Shown piece after piece: positions 8,516 to 19,403 of a stretch of DNA of 64,000 nt. Position numbers and translations under genes: made by a program. The number at the start of each line of letters is the position of its first letter. Within the stretch, counting starts at the first letter, position 1. The DNA is taken from positions 143,417,858 to 143,481,857 of the forward strand of contig CM043949.1 of NCBI GenBank assembly GCA_014529385.2, given 5' to 3'. The notes beneath the pieces were generated by a model. The model worked only from the letters and a program-made list of their open reading frames with translations, had not been told where the DNA came from and made no database searches. The stretch comes from Adiantum capillus-veneris (Eukaryota; Streptophyta; Polypodiopsida; Polypodiales; Pteridaceae).

Positions 8516-11500
8516 ATGGGACCAAAGTTACATGTGATGTAGTATGTGTACGGCTGATGAGTGACTCTCGATGCTCCAAAATTGTAGTGATGAGAGTCGC
8601 AATGGAGAGCCCACACTTTGGCTGGGAGAGGAAAGTGTGTAGGTCTAAGTTATGGCTGAAAATGTGAGAGAAGCAAGTTCGGATGTGATCAAAAGTTGAG
8701 CACTCTAGTAGTGTGTGGTACTCAGACTCTCGAACTTGCAGTGAGCATAATGCGCACAATCGATTTGACTCTTCTCCATTGCCCCAACGCCCTATCTCGC
8801 ATCGAAGGAAATGGGAGCTAAGCCGAATTGCTGCGATAGTGCGTATCGCGGACAAGGGAATAGGCTCAAGCATGTAAGTGTGAGTACGGTTTCCTCTCTC
8901 AGCGAAGAACATGGTTTTGTAGTTGGGGGCAATATAGGTGGTGTAATGTATGAAGCGTGACCCACCGGATTTCTCCCAAGCCATAATACATTGGCGTTGT
9001 AGAAAAGCTTCATTCACTTGAGAGTCAATTGAAGCATCATGTAGCAAGTGTAATGCATCCCATTTCCCAAACCACTTCTTTATGTCTTGCATCCATCCCG
9101 TGCTCAAGATCTTGCTTTTATGCGTCTTTTGAACTTTTTTGCTTGCTTCCCATGCAATTGTAGGAAGTCGATGTGAGGGGTTTTGACGCATCTTTATCAT
9201 GTACTCCACAACCCTTTCCATGCCCATAACCTCAATTGGAAGAGATCCCGACTCAAGAAGTAGGAGCATATATGGTGTTTGTGTCTTAACTTGGAGAAAG
9301 TTTGTAAGAAAACGCTTTTGGACATTCTCAAACTCTTTCCAAGTAGACTTTTAGATGCTCCCACCCCACACTTCAACTCCATAAAGAAGAACTGGTGTCA
9401 CCAATGCATCAAAAAGATACTTCTTGAGAACCCAACACTTGATGTTTCCCGCATTACACATGTTCTCAAATGCATAATATGCTCTCTTTCCCGCTTCCAA
9501 ACGACGCATAGCACATTCATGCCACTTGTGATTGGATGGAACCTCAAGTCCAAGGTACTTAAAGCTCTCAACAACTTCAAGTGTCTCGTTGTTGTACACA
9601 ATGCATGGCTTCTCCTTATGGTTGGTTTTCACAAGCATAACCTTTGTTTTGGATTCATTTACAATCAGCCCACTATGCAAGCAAAAGTTCTCAAGGACAA
9701 CCATAAGCTTTTGTGCATCTTCTAAAGTGTGTGCTAGAAGCACTACATCATCCGCATACAACAAAAGCATGATTACCGCATTGCAAATAGTGACCTCTTC
9801 AATGCCTTCTTCTTGCATAAAGTCAAGTACCATTTATTCCAATTGATCGATGCATAGACCAAAGAGAGTTGGTGACAATGGACATCCTTGTTTAACCCCA
9901 ATAGTGCTTACAAAAATTTCTGAAATTTCTCTTCCCATGCGCAATTGACAAATCACCTTCTCATAGATTCGAGAAACCGCAAGCATAAACTCACTTGGCA
10001 CTTGGAGTTCTTCCATCCTTCTCCACAAATTGTTACGTGGAATCATATCAAAGGCTTTCTTAAAGTCCACAAAACAACAATACAATCGCTTGCCTTTCAA
10101 CCGACTTTCCTCCATGAGAACACGAAGAGTGACAAGATGATCAATGGTGCTATGGCATCGACGAAAACCCGCTTGTCCCTTTGCACGCTTGTCATTCTCT
10201 TCAGCCCAATCACTCAATTTCATCTCCATTATGCACCCAAATAACTTTTCCATAAGAGACCCAATCATTATAGTCCGGTAGTTGCTTACATTCTTTACAT
10301 CCCCTCCTTTATGCAAAGGCTTAACCCAATTAGTACTCCAATCATAAGGCATACCATGTTGAAGTGCAAGGTTGAACATATCACACATCCACTCATGGGT
10401 AAAATCTCCCGTCCATTTGATCATCTCCGGCTTGATACCTTGAAGATCTCCCGCTTTGCGAGTGGCCAACTTTTCAAGCCCACCGCATACATCCTCAATA
10501 GTAAAAAAAGACGGCATACATGGGAGTGAACCATAAAATGGTATTTTTTTAGTATTTTCTTGCTCATATAATTGCTTACAATGTGTGTACATATCCACTA
10601 GACTCAAGTTACCAAAATTCTCAACCCGCTTGCCTCTCAAGTTTCTCCAAAATCTTCCACATGCATGTGCCTTTTCTTGGACTTGAAATTCTTGTTGCTT
10701 TACTTCCCATCTTCTTCTCTTCTTTTGAATCAATGCCTTGTATGTATGCAAATGACTTTGATAGTTGTCTTTGTCCATAGTTGCATCAAGCTTTATCAAG
10801 GACTTTCGAGCATCTTGACATTCTTTATCAAACCACCTTTTGCGTGATCTATCTTTGTTGATACCATGGAGATGCTTTATGGCAAAGCATTCTTCCGCAC
10901 AAGAACAAATAGCTTTCTTGAAAGCTTCCCATTTATTTTCCAATGGTGCATCACATTGAAGCTTTGTCATCCATAATTTTTGCTCAACCATTTCAATGTA
11001 CATTGGTGCCTGTTTGAAATCCATACATAGTGATAACTTCTCGTTCCTTTGGCTGAGATTATCATGCTTAGTTGCTTCTCCACATGAAAGGTCAATACAT
11101 AAGGTGCGATGGTCGGATTCCGGGGTCCATTGACCAAACATAAAACTCTTTATGCGATACATGATGGCTTCAGAGAGTAGCATATAGTCAATCACACTAT
11201 CCCCATTATGTCTTCTACATGTAAATCCATTGGTTCCACTCCACAAAGATACACCATTGGCAATGAGCATACCTCTGCTATTACACATGTGTAAAAGTAA
11301 CTTTCCATAGTGATCCGGCTCTTTCTCATCCATTGAAGTACGATCATACAAGTGAACTTCCTCCAACTCCCTTGAAATGTATGGCATATCAAATTGTTGA
11401 GTATCATGTTGCAATGTTTTTGTGCGAGCATTCATATCCCCAAATACAATAACATCACCTTCACCTTTGAAATAAGCAATGTCCTCTTCCAAATCAGAAA

Positions 11501-11912
11501 ATGGTTGATCTCTATCCATGCAAGCATAAAAGGGAGAATCATGATGAGGAATGTAGCAACCGGCTACAAAAATGGGTGCTCTTTTTGGTGTCATAATTTT
11601 CAGCCATACATAACGTTTGTACTTGTCATCTTTCACAATTGATACAAAATCTTCCAATCCTTTCTTAACCATACATGCTAACCCTCCTTGTCCTCTTCGT
11701 TGCTTGAGATTCTTTGACCACATCAATGAATGTACATTGTAATCCTCCAAGCCGTTAATCCTTTGTGTATCATGCTCCCAAGTTTCAACAAGAAGTACAA
11801 CATCGGCTTTGCTTGTTAGTTCATCAATGCCAACCCCCGCATTCCATGGGTATCCATTACAATTCCAAAAGCATATTTTCAATTGTAACTCGGTCTCATA
11901 GGTCACGCATCC
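8514..11912 (-). pseudogene. LINE-1 ORF2: APE endonuclease + reverse transcriptase
   Basis: Single frame with TAA at 9836-9834 and TAA at 9353-9351. An APE-type endonuclease opens the ORF (KICFWNCNGYPWNAG, LLVETW, VIVFGDMNART, PESDHRTLCIDLS). The reverse transcriptase follows, with AGFRRCHSTIDHL, CFVDFKKAFDMIPR, GVKQGCPLSPTLFGL and the catalytic LLLYADDVVLL. The C-terminus has a Cys-x2-Cys...His-x4-Cys zinc motif (LCALCSLQVRESEYHTLLEC). No RNase H is evident, so an L1-like clade is likely. The ORF ends inside the conserved 3' hairpin. The two nonsense codons are the only lesions I see. It nicks and reverse-transcribes target DNA during retrotransposition. Confidence 0.9.
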
Positions 11913-12863
11913 CTATTTGCTTGAGAGACTTGCCTCCTCCTTGGGCACATTTTCTTCACGAGAGATTTTCTTGTTTTTATTATTCTTTTCCTCATATGCC
12001 TTGCGACGCATATTTTGTTGCTTAATAGTGCGATCTTCACGTACAAAACATTTTGTATTCCTCAAATAGATCCAACTATTATCAAGGATAATATTTCGCT
12101 TGGTCTCATCCGGCATGGTGCATACAATTGGCCGTTCTCCCGAGCGAGGAGCTCCTTGCTTCCCCACTCTATGTGCTCCATAGACCATAACTCCGGACAT
12201 GCCAAAGTGGGTTTTGAAGAAATCTTCAATAACAATGGCAAGAGAAGGAGGTGTCTCTAACTTCTCTTCGGGAATTCCACGAATAACAATGTTCTTGGAA
12301 CGTCGCTCCCGTTCCCTCAACTCCTCCACATCTACATTCTCAACATTCTTTGTTTGAACCATAGCTTGCATGAGTGAGGAATTAGAAACCACATTGCTAC
12401 CACATACATCAGCCCAAGACTTGTTTGTGCATACATTTTTCATGTCGCATACATCCCGGCTCATAGTGTCAAATTTCTCCTCTTTCAATACATGGTCATG
12501 CTCTACTTTGCTCATCCGCTCCTTCAAAGCATTCAAGTCCACAAGAGAGCGTTTACATTCCTTGACTTCCTCTTCAAGTTGCATCAAACGTGTTGTTTGC
12601 ATCTCAAGTGTCCTCTTGAGATTCTCATTCTCAACCACAAGTACCCTTAGTGTGCCATTCTCCATTGCAAGTGCTCGTAAGTCTTCGCCTTGTTTGTTTA
12701 CGGTCTGTTGCAATGATACCAAGTACGCCATGATCATGGTTTCCGATGTCGTTGGTTGGGTGGTTGTGTTGCTATCTCCACACTTAGAAGATTTTGGATC
12801 ATTTTCCACAATGGTTGTGGACCTTGTTGAAGAAGAAGAACCCTTGCGAGTGCCGGAAGACAT
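11913..12863 (-). CDS. LINE-1 ORF1 RNA-binding protein
   Basis: 316 aa beginning MSSGTRKGSSSSTRSTT. The Ser/Thr-rich N-terminus is followed by a coiled coil at about residues 60-135 (heptad-like Leu in LVVENENLKRTLEMQTTRL). An RRM-like segment RRSKNIVIRGIPEEKLE follows, with the YGAHRVG motif typical of L1 ORF1p, and the C-terminus is basic. It forms the RNP with element RNA. It ends in TAG at 11915-11913, and ORF2 continues in the same frame two codons later without a new ATG, so ORF1-TAG-ORF2 is one uninterrupted phase. Confidence 0.85.
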   Translation of the reverse strand: MSSGTRKGSSSSTRSTTIVENDPKSSKCGDSNTTTQPTTSETMIMAYLVSLQQTVNKQGEDLRALAMENGTLRVLVVENENLKRTLEMQTTRLMQLEEEVKECKRSLVDLNALKERMSKVEHDHVLKEEKFDTMSRDVCDMKNVCTNKSWADVCGSNVVSNSSLMQAMVQTKNVENVDVEELRERERRSKNIVIRGIPEEKLETPPSLAIVIEDFFKTHFGMSGVMVYGAHRVGKQGAPRSGERPIVCTMPDETKRNIILDNSWIYLRNTKCFVREDRTIKQQNMRRKAYEEKNNKNKKISREENVPKEEASLSSK

Positions 12864-13088
12864 TGTATGTAAAATAGGAGATGAGAATCAATTTTGTTGA
12901 ACCTGTTCACTTCGGAAATGCTGCTACAGAAATGCCTTCCATAACTCTGAAAATTTCTATCTTTACATCAATGCGTAGAGGACTTTGTGCTCTTCGATTG
13001 AGGCTATAGATCACCCAAATCGGAGTTCGGATGAAGAAGTTATGATCAAAAGAGTGGACTGCTGTCTACTAGGTCAAAAAACGGCTGC

Positions 13089-13092
<4 letters not shown>
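12864..13092 (-). other. LINE-1 5' UTR
   Basis: Unique sequence upstream of ORF1, ending abruptly at a 58-bp (GA)n run (13093-13152; (TC)n on the element strand). The 5' end therefore abuts a (TC)n array of the same polarity as the 3' tail, consistent with insertion into a (TC)n tract. Confidence 0.65.
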
Positions 13093-13154
<62 letters not shown>

Positions 13155-13409
13155 ACATAGAAAAAGCAATGGAGGAGACACCTCCCATGGAGTTTCTGCA
13201 AACTCCACCAACAAAAGGTGATCTCTCACTCCGTGTCTCTGTATTTCCAACAGTTGGTAGCAAATTGTGTGTGTGTGTGTGTGTGTGTAAACAAAGAAAA
13301 ACCCATACTGTTGTTCAACACACACACACACACACACACCTCAACACATACTTACATAGACAGACAGACACACATACACACACACACACCCACACACAGA
13401 CACAACACA

Positions 13410-13484
<75 letters not shown>

Positions 13485-13487
13485 CGT

Positions 13488-13550
13488 GTACTAACGGCGC
13501 GCAGAGCCAACCAAACACTGGCTGCATCTCTCTCCGTGCGCCTATAGTAA
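13488..13550. mobile_element. 63-bp inverted-repeat element, copy c
   Basis: Starts GTACTAACGGCGCGC and ends GTGCGCCTATAGTAA. The left end follows a long (TC)n directly. The right arm has diverged by a few bases. Confidence 0.55.
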
Positions 13551-13579
13551 ATTTATGACTCTCTCTCTCTCTCTCAATT

Positions 13580-13642
13580 GTACTTAAGGCGCGCGTAGAG
13601 AGTTGCAAAGAGTATGTTTTTGTCTATGCCCGCCTTTAGTAC
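13580..13642. mobile_element. 63-bp inverted-repeat element, copy d
   Basis: Starts GTACTTAAGGCGCGC and ends GCCCGCCTTTAGTAC. It is preceded by (CT)n and followed by AC/AG repeats. Same length and end sequence as copies a-c. Confidence 0.6.
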
Positions 13643-13654
13643 AAAGAGACACAC

Positions 13655-13767
<113 letters not shown>

Positions 13768-13788
13768 TGTGTGTTTTTTAGTGTTCTT

Positions 13789-13842
<54 letters not shown>

Positions 13843-13880
13843 AAGAGAGAGAGAGTCTATGTGTGTTTTTTAATGTTCTT

Positions 13881-13948
<68 letters not shown>

Positions 13949-14039
13949 GACTTGTCATGTTTCCTGATGAATAGGATTAAGGTCCAGACCCAGAGCTTGT
14001 GCCAGGAATTCAGCCTTTGTAGGCTCAGTTGCTTAATGT

Positions 14040-15276
14040 TTCTGCCAAAAGAACTGTTGACTTTTGTCAGGACATATCTGAAGAAGAGTCAATTGGTGAA
14101 GATCAATCAGAGAGGTCACCAGGCCAAGAGGATCCCTCACCCTACAAGGGTCCCTCACCCTCTACAATACTTGTCTAGAAAAATACAAGAAAGAGGAATA
14201 TAGACTTCTCAGATGATGCAGATGTCCCAGAAAGCAGTCCCTGTGCATCTAAAGGTAAATCCAAAGAGGATGTGTCTTCTCTGGAAGACCCAGCTGCAAC
14301 TGATGAGAGGCTGTTCGATTTTGAAGCATCTTGTGGTGCTGGGGACAAATTTGATCTAGTTCATTCTATGTTTAACCCAAAGTTTGACATTGAAGACCTT
14401 TTAGCTCAGCATAGTGAATTCTTGCAGTCCTACAGAGATAAATTTGAAGTGATGGTGCAGGTAGGGAGGGTTGTTCTGCCCACTATGACTATTGTGCATT
14501 TAAATGACTGTGGTGGAAAGGGACAGGGACTGAAGAAGTATAGGGAATTACCACCTCTTGCCGACATTCAGCCTGCCCTTTGCACCAAAAAGAGTGCAAA
14601 CATATTCAGGAATCCTTTGGCTTTATGATTTACCTGAACAGCCTGTTTGGATTCCTCATGCAGAATCCTGATGAGGCGTTAGAGGAGCAGGATGCAGCAC
14701 CCGATGAAGAATGCGAGGAGACAACACATATACAAGAAGTCGAGGAGTTTGAAGATACAGTCGACCTTGAGGTTGAGGAAATTGAAGTACAAGGAAGTAA
14801 GATGCTCTCTGTGAAAACCACAGAAATCAAACTACCTTTGGATGTCAGTAACTTCACTGAGAAGCATGCTCAGATGATGCTGCCTGCTGTGCCTGACTTC
14901 AGGATTGGAGACAGGACCTATATCTTTTTACATGATGTGCAAAGCATCTTTTATTTAAGGGAGGACTTCTCCCTGGCTATCATTTCCAGAGTCCAAGAGG
15001 AGAGGAGTGGATTTGTTTCAGAGGATAGTAGTGATGATGAGGCAATGGAAACATCCAACAATCCAATGGAATGCCTCCGAAGATGCTTTGAGAAAGTTGA
15101 AAAATACAAGGAGACACTACCTGATGAAGCCACCTTCCAAGCAATAAGACAAAGCCTAAGACCATCAACAAGTAACAAAGAAGTGGAGGATTGGTTTAAC
15201 CATTCAGGACAGGGGTCACTACATCTGTAGACCTGTGGCAGGAAAACCTCTTTTTGCAGGATGAGAGCTTCATGGT

Positions 15277-15342
<66 letters not shown>

Positions 15343-15722
15343 CACTTACTCTGACATGATATGTGCAATCTTGGATTGCTGACAAGGATGAATTCCTTCA
15401 GCGGCGGACTCGAGAGTATCGTGGAAGGGATGCGGCCCTAGCGCAGTACCTTTCAAAGCTTTGCAAGCCGCCGATAGCAGTTTTTCACAATTCCATGTCA
15501 CAAGAGGGTTCAATAGCAAATTACACATTCAAGACACTATCACGCTTCTTGGGTGGACCCGTGCTGCCCAAAAGTGCAGATAAAGTCATTCTTGTGGACA
15601 AAGTGTTTGCTAGAGATTGTTTTGGTTACTGCCCGGGCTATACAGGTGGTCGGGCAGCGTATTACTACACTTACATAGCAATGGCACTAGCTCTGGTAGA
15701 CAAAACCCAGATGAACTTTTAG
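14040..15722 (+). pseudogene. Acidic protein of unknown function (element cargo?)
   Basis: An open frame from about 14040 (SAKRTVDFCQDISEEE) crosses one TAG near 14176 and continues ...SSLEDPAATDERLFDFEA... to about 14628. A shifted frame gives YDLPEQPVWIPHAES, then an acidic block (DEECEETTHIQEVEEFED) to 15230. A last exon (15363-15722) contains GRDAALAQYLSKLC, IAVFHNSMSQEGSIANYTF, GGPVLPKSADKVILVDKVF and CPGYTGGRAAYYYTYIAMALAL. Between them a CT/GT microsatellite (15279-15342) lies in a probable intron. I recognise no family. The C-terminal exon is well conserved-looking and Gly/Tyr-rich. The gene lies inside the 33-bp inverted repeats and is cut short just downstream by the LTR at 15735. 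Confidence 0.5.
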
Positions 15723-15734
15723 AGTATGGCAAAC

Positions 15735-15940
15735 TGTTGGGGTGTAGGCCAGGTGGCCATGGGAAATCACTCCTGTACACTTGATTCTCACCTAATCAAT
15801 ATAGGGAGAAAAAGAGGAAGAGTTGACTCTTCTCTTTCCTCTCCACTAACCCACACAGTGGCTGCCTGTGCATCTCCCCCCTTCCCCATTCTCTTCTTCC
15901 CCTCTCTTGCAAACACTCCATACGCGCTACACTCTCATCA
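15735..15940 (+). mobile_element. Short 5' LTR of a copia-type element
   Basis: Starts TGTTGGGGTG, ends ACTCTCATCA and is followed two bases later by a tRNA-Met primer site. About 206 bp. No second copy is visible in the window, so the LTR call rests on the TG...CA ends and the primer site. Confidence 0.6.
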
Positions 15941-15942
15941 AT

Positions 15943-15954
15943 TGGTATCAGAGC
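15943..15954 (+). promoter_or_regulatory. Primer-binding site (initiator tRNA-Met)
   Basis: TGGTATCAGAGC is complementary to the 3' end of plant initiator tRNA-Met, the usual primer for copia-type reverse transcription. Confidence 0.8.
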
Positions 15955-16462
15955 TTAGGGCATCCGACCCCGAGCCTCGGCTCATCGCGCATGCAGCAAC
16001 ACCTATTGGGATTCGGGGAGCTTCGCAAGACTCTGCAGGAAAATTAAATCCCCCAGCCATGGAATTGGCATTGCGATCAGGCAGTAGTAGCGAGCAGAGC
16101 AAAGAGTGGACAGAGCTGAGAGCAGAGGAGCTTGCAAGGGATTGAAGAATCGAGCCATCTCAGAAGATTAGAGACTTTGGGGTGAAGCTCAAGATTTCCA
16201 ATTTGCACACCTTTGGCAAGATCTTGGTAGAGGAGGCTCCAGTAGAGTGTGATGTTGTGATTGCGACACGTGATTCGGTTGTAGTCGCAACATTGGGGTA
16301 TGTAGCCAAGGCAGGGGTTCCTTTCCAGCAAGGGATTGAATTCGAGCAGCAGGAGCAAGTACATTTGGCAACGCTCTAGCATTACGAGCATCTTTTGAAG
16401 GCATTTAAAAGCAAGTTGAAGGCAACTGAGAAAAGAAGGGAATTGGTTGTGTGGTTGTGTTG

Positions 16463-16575
<113 letters not shown>

Positions 16576-17032
16576 ATTGTGTGTAGGAGACTGGTGCAAA
16601 TCCAAGCATGGGATTTTGGGCAGCCTGTATTGGGCAATAAGAGTCGTGAGCAGGTAGGTTGACAGAGCTTGGGGGGATTGAAGTAGGAAACTCGGGCAAT
16701 CGAGCACAATTGGGGGGATTTGGATTGTAGTAGCCACACACACACACAGTGACTCAAGAAAACAAGGCTTGAGAGAGCTGCAACCGGGTAAAACAGAGCA
16801 GGAGAAGGCTTGCAAGTGATCTCGGGCCATGAGTAGGTGAAGTTGGGAAAACAAGCCAGGAACAACAGCATTGTGCAAGCAGTCGAGGCCAAGCAATGCA
16901 GTAATTCAGGCAGCAATGCCGTGAGCAGAGGAGCCTATGTGTGTGTATTCACGCAGTGCTGACCAGGGCCGATCAAGACGTCCACACACACACACAGTGC
17001 CGCAAGGCAGCGAGCTTGTGATGGTGGTGGTA

Positions 17033-17073
<41 letters not shown>

Positions 17074-17494
17074 ATAACCCCCTTCAGCTTGTCAGATTTG
17101 ACTGAGAAATCGATTTTTTTATAAAAAGCCATAAAACTTCTTTGTGTGCAAGGGCTCTCTCCCATGCGAGGCCTCAACCAACCTCCCCTAATCACCTCGT
17201 AGTTAAGTTCACGAGCCCCCCCCCCCCCCCCCCGCCCGGACTCCTTGATCCCGCTTGAAACGCAGCTGACAGTGACAAGAAGCACTCTTTTCAGCCACCT
17301 TGGAGACAATAGCTTGAGAGAGAGTGAGAGAGACAGATAGAGAGCTTGACACCGTGCTTGCGAGCGAGCACAAGCGACCGAGTCCGACAAATTTGAGGCA
17401 ATCTTCGTAGATCAAGCAAAATCTGCAATCGATACCGATCCGACTCGGTATTGACCGCTCGAGCATTGGCATTTTACAGCTATTCGGCTAGCCA

Positions 17495-17514
17495 CTTCCG
17501 CCCGGCGGCGGAAG
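17495..17514 (+). other. Leader hairpin, copy 1
   Basis: CTTCCGCC-CGGC-GGCGGAAG: perfect 8-bp stem and CGGC loop, within a segment (TATTCGGCTAGC...) that is repeated 276 nt downstream. Confidence 0.6.
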
Positions 17515-17770
17515 GCGACATCGACATCGACACCGCTCATGTGCACCGGCTCGACACTCCTCATTGCGGAGGATTTCCGACATCCGACCCACACCGGGCG
17601 CTTCCCCACACGAGCACGTTCCCGCGATCGATGACCGTGCTTGTGACATGCACGGGTGAGGTACCTCTATCATGGAGAAGTGACACCCGACATCGGCACC
17701 GAGCGCACCGATCGCCCTGTACTACACAGTTTACGGATACGACACCTTTGGCGGCTATTCGACTAGCATA

Positions 17771-17790
17771 TTTCTGCCCGGCGGCAGAAA
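17771..17790 (+). other. Leader hairpin, copy 2
   Basis: TTTCTGCC-CGGC-GGCAGAAA: same stem length and loop as copy 1. The differing stem positions change on both arms and so preserve pairing. Confidence 0.6.
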
Positions 17791-18624
17791 TCAGCACATA
17801 GCGACACCGACATGCAGGTTACAGGCTACAGGGGGGTTTTCAGCCCATTTACTCACAGATTCTCTAGGTTACCAGACACAGCGCTTTGACAATTTGGCAG
17901 TCATTTTGACAGCAGATTCTCTGCGGACACATGCGTTGACAGATGCATTTTGTTGTGAGCACACCTAGTGCTACTGAGCTCTTTTGAGAGCAGATATCCC
18001 CGCAGGGATCACTTTCACTGCATGCAGCAGTTCTTGGCGCCTGTTTGAGCGCGATTTTACTCATGTACGTTGAGTTGCGGACACTGCCCACTATACTACG
18101 TGTGGAGCCATTTTTGGCTATTTTGGCAGTTTTTCCCGGCCGTTTCTGAGACTCGGATCGGAAGAGCCCTTTCTGAGACTGTGGCCAGTCCATTTGTGTT
18201 TGCATTAGCCTTTTGGAGGGTCGATAGCGTGAGGTTTTCTTTGAGCTGCGGTGTGCTTGAATGTTGAGACACTTTCGGTGATACAGGTAGCTGGAGTTCC
18301 CCTTTTCGGTACCCTCGCCATAGGATATGTATGTGGACGGTTATTTATGCTTTTGACACCGAGTTGGCACTCACATAGCAGTTGTTTTGTGTATCAGATG
18401 CCCAGTTAGTGAAGTTGGCACATTTATATGCATTTTGAGTTGAGTTTTGACTCCTCATACAAAGGAAACTCTGCCGGATTTACTTCCCGCGAGTCGTGAC
18501 TTCCATTGTTGGCACTTTTGAGTCTATTTCGGTTGAGATCTTACTCCCGCTACAAAGGTTACTCTGCCCAAATTTCTACAGCTTCTCGCCATAGTTTGGC
18601 ACTTCTCAAACCCTCTTATCAGCA

Positions 18625-19403
18625 ATGGCTTCTTCTTCAGAAAAGGAGGAGTATTTCATTCGGAAGTTCGATGGCAGCAACTTCACCATGTGGAAAGAGC
18701 GCATGAAAGATGTTTTGATAAACAAAGGCCTCTCAAAACCGTTGAAAGAGCGCGCAGAGGATGATAATTATACACAAGCTCAATGGGAGCTTTTGGATGC
18801 AAAAGCCATGGCTACGATATGTCTACATCTAGCCGAATCAGTCTTCTTCACTATCATAGGGAAGAAAACAACGAAGGAACTTTGGGATAGCTTATTTTCA
18901 GCATGGGAGAGCAAAAGTGCATCCAACAAAGTTTTTCTCATGAAAAAGCTTATGAAGCTCAACATTAAAGAAGGTAGCACAGTTTCTAGTCATTTAAATG
19001 ACTTCAACTCCTTGTTCAGTCAGCTGACATCTCAAGGCTTTAAGAAGTTTGACGATGAACTCAAGTCTATCTTCTTATTATGCTCTCTACCCAGTTCATG
19101 GGATATCTTTTGCACAACCATTAGCAATTCAGCTCCAAATGGCAAGTTAGAATTCAATGCTGTCACAGATGCGTTGCTCATTAAAGAGATTCGTCGTAAA
19201 TCTCTCGATAATGCTAGTTATGAAGATGCATATATGGCTGGCAGTTCAACAAAGCCAAGAGGCTGTGACAGGAACAAATACAAAAGCAAAAGTAGAGAAC
19301 GGAATCCTCGTAGTCCTAGCAGACACATGAACCAAAGTAGAGACCGCAATGCCAAAAATGTCGAGTGTTACTATTGCCACAAGAAGGGTCATTACAAAAA
19401 GGA
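18625..19403 (+). pseudogene. Copia-type Gag (UBN2-like), 3'-truncated
   Basis: MASSSEKEEYFIRKFDGSNF opens a typical copia Gag: FDGSNFTMWKERMKDVL, ALCLHLAES-like segment, LWDSLFSAWE, KLMKLNIKEGSTVSSHLNDF and LCSLPSSWD. It ends in an Arg/Ser-rich linker and a zinc knuckle CYYCHKKGHYKKD whose last Cys is missing. At about 19403 the sequence switches to the antisense strand of transposase gene 2, so protease, integrase, RT and the 3' LTR are absent. Gag packages element RNA. Confidence 0.85.
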
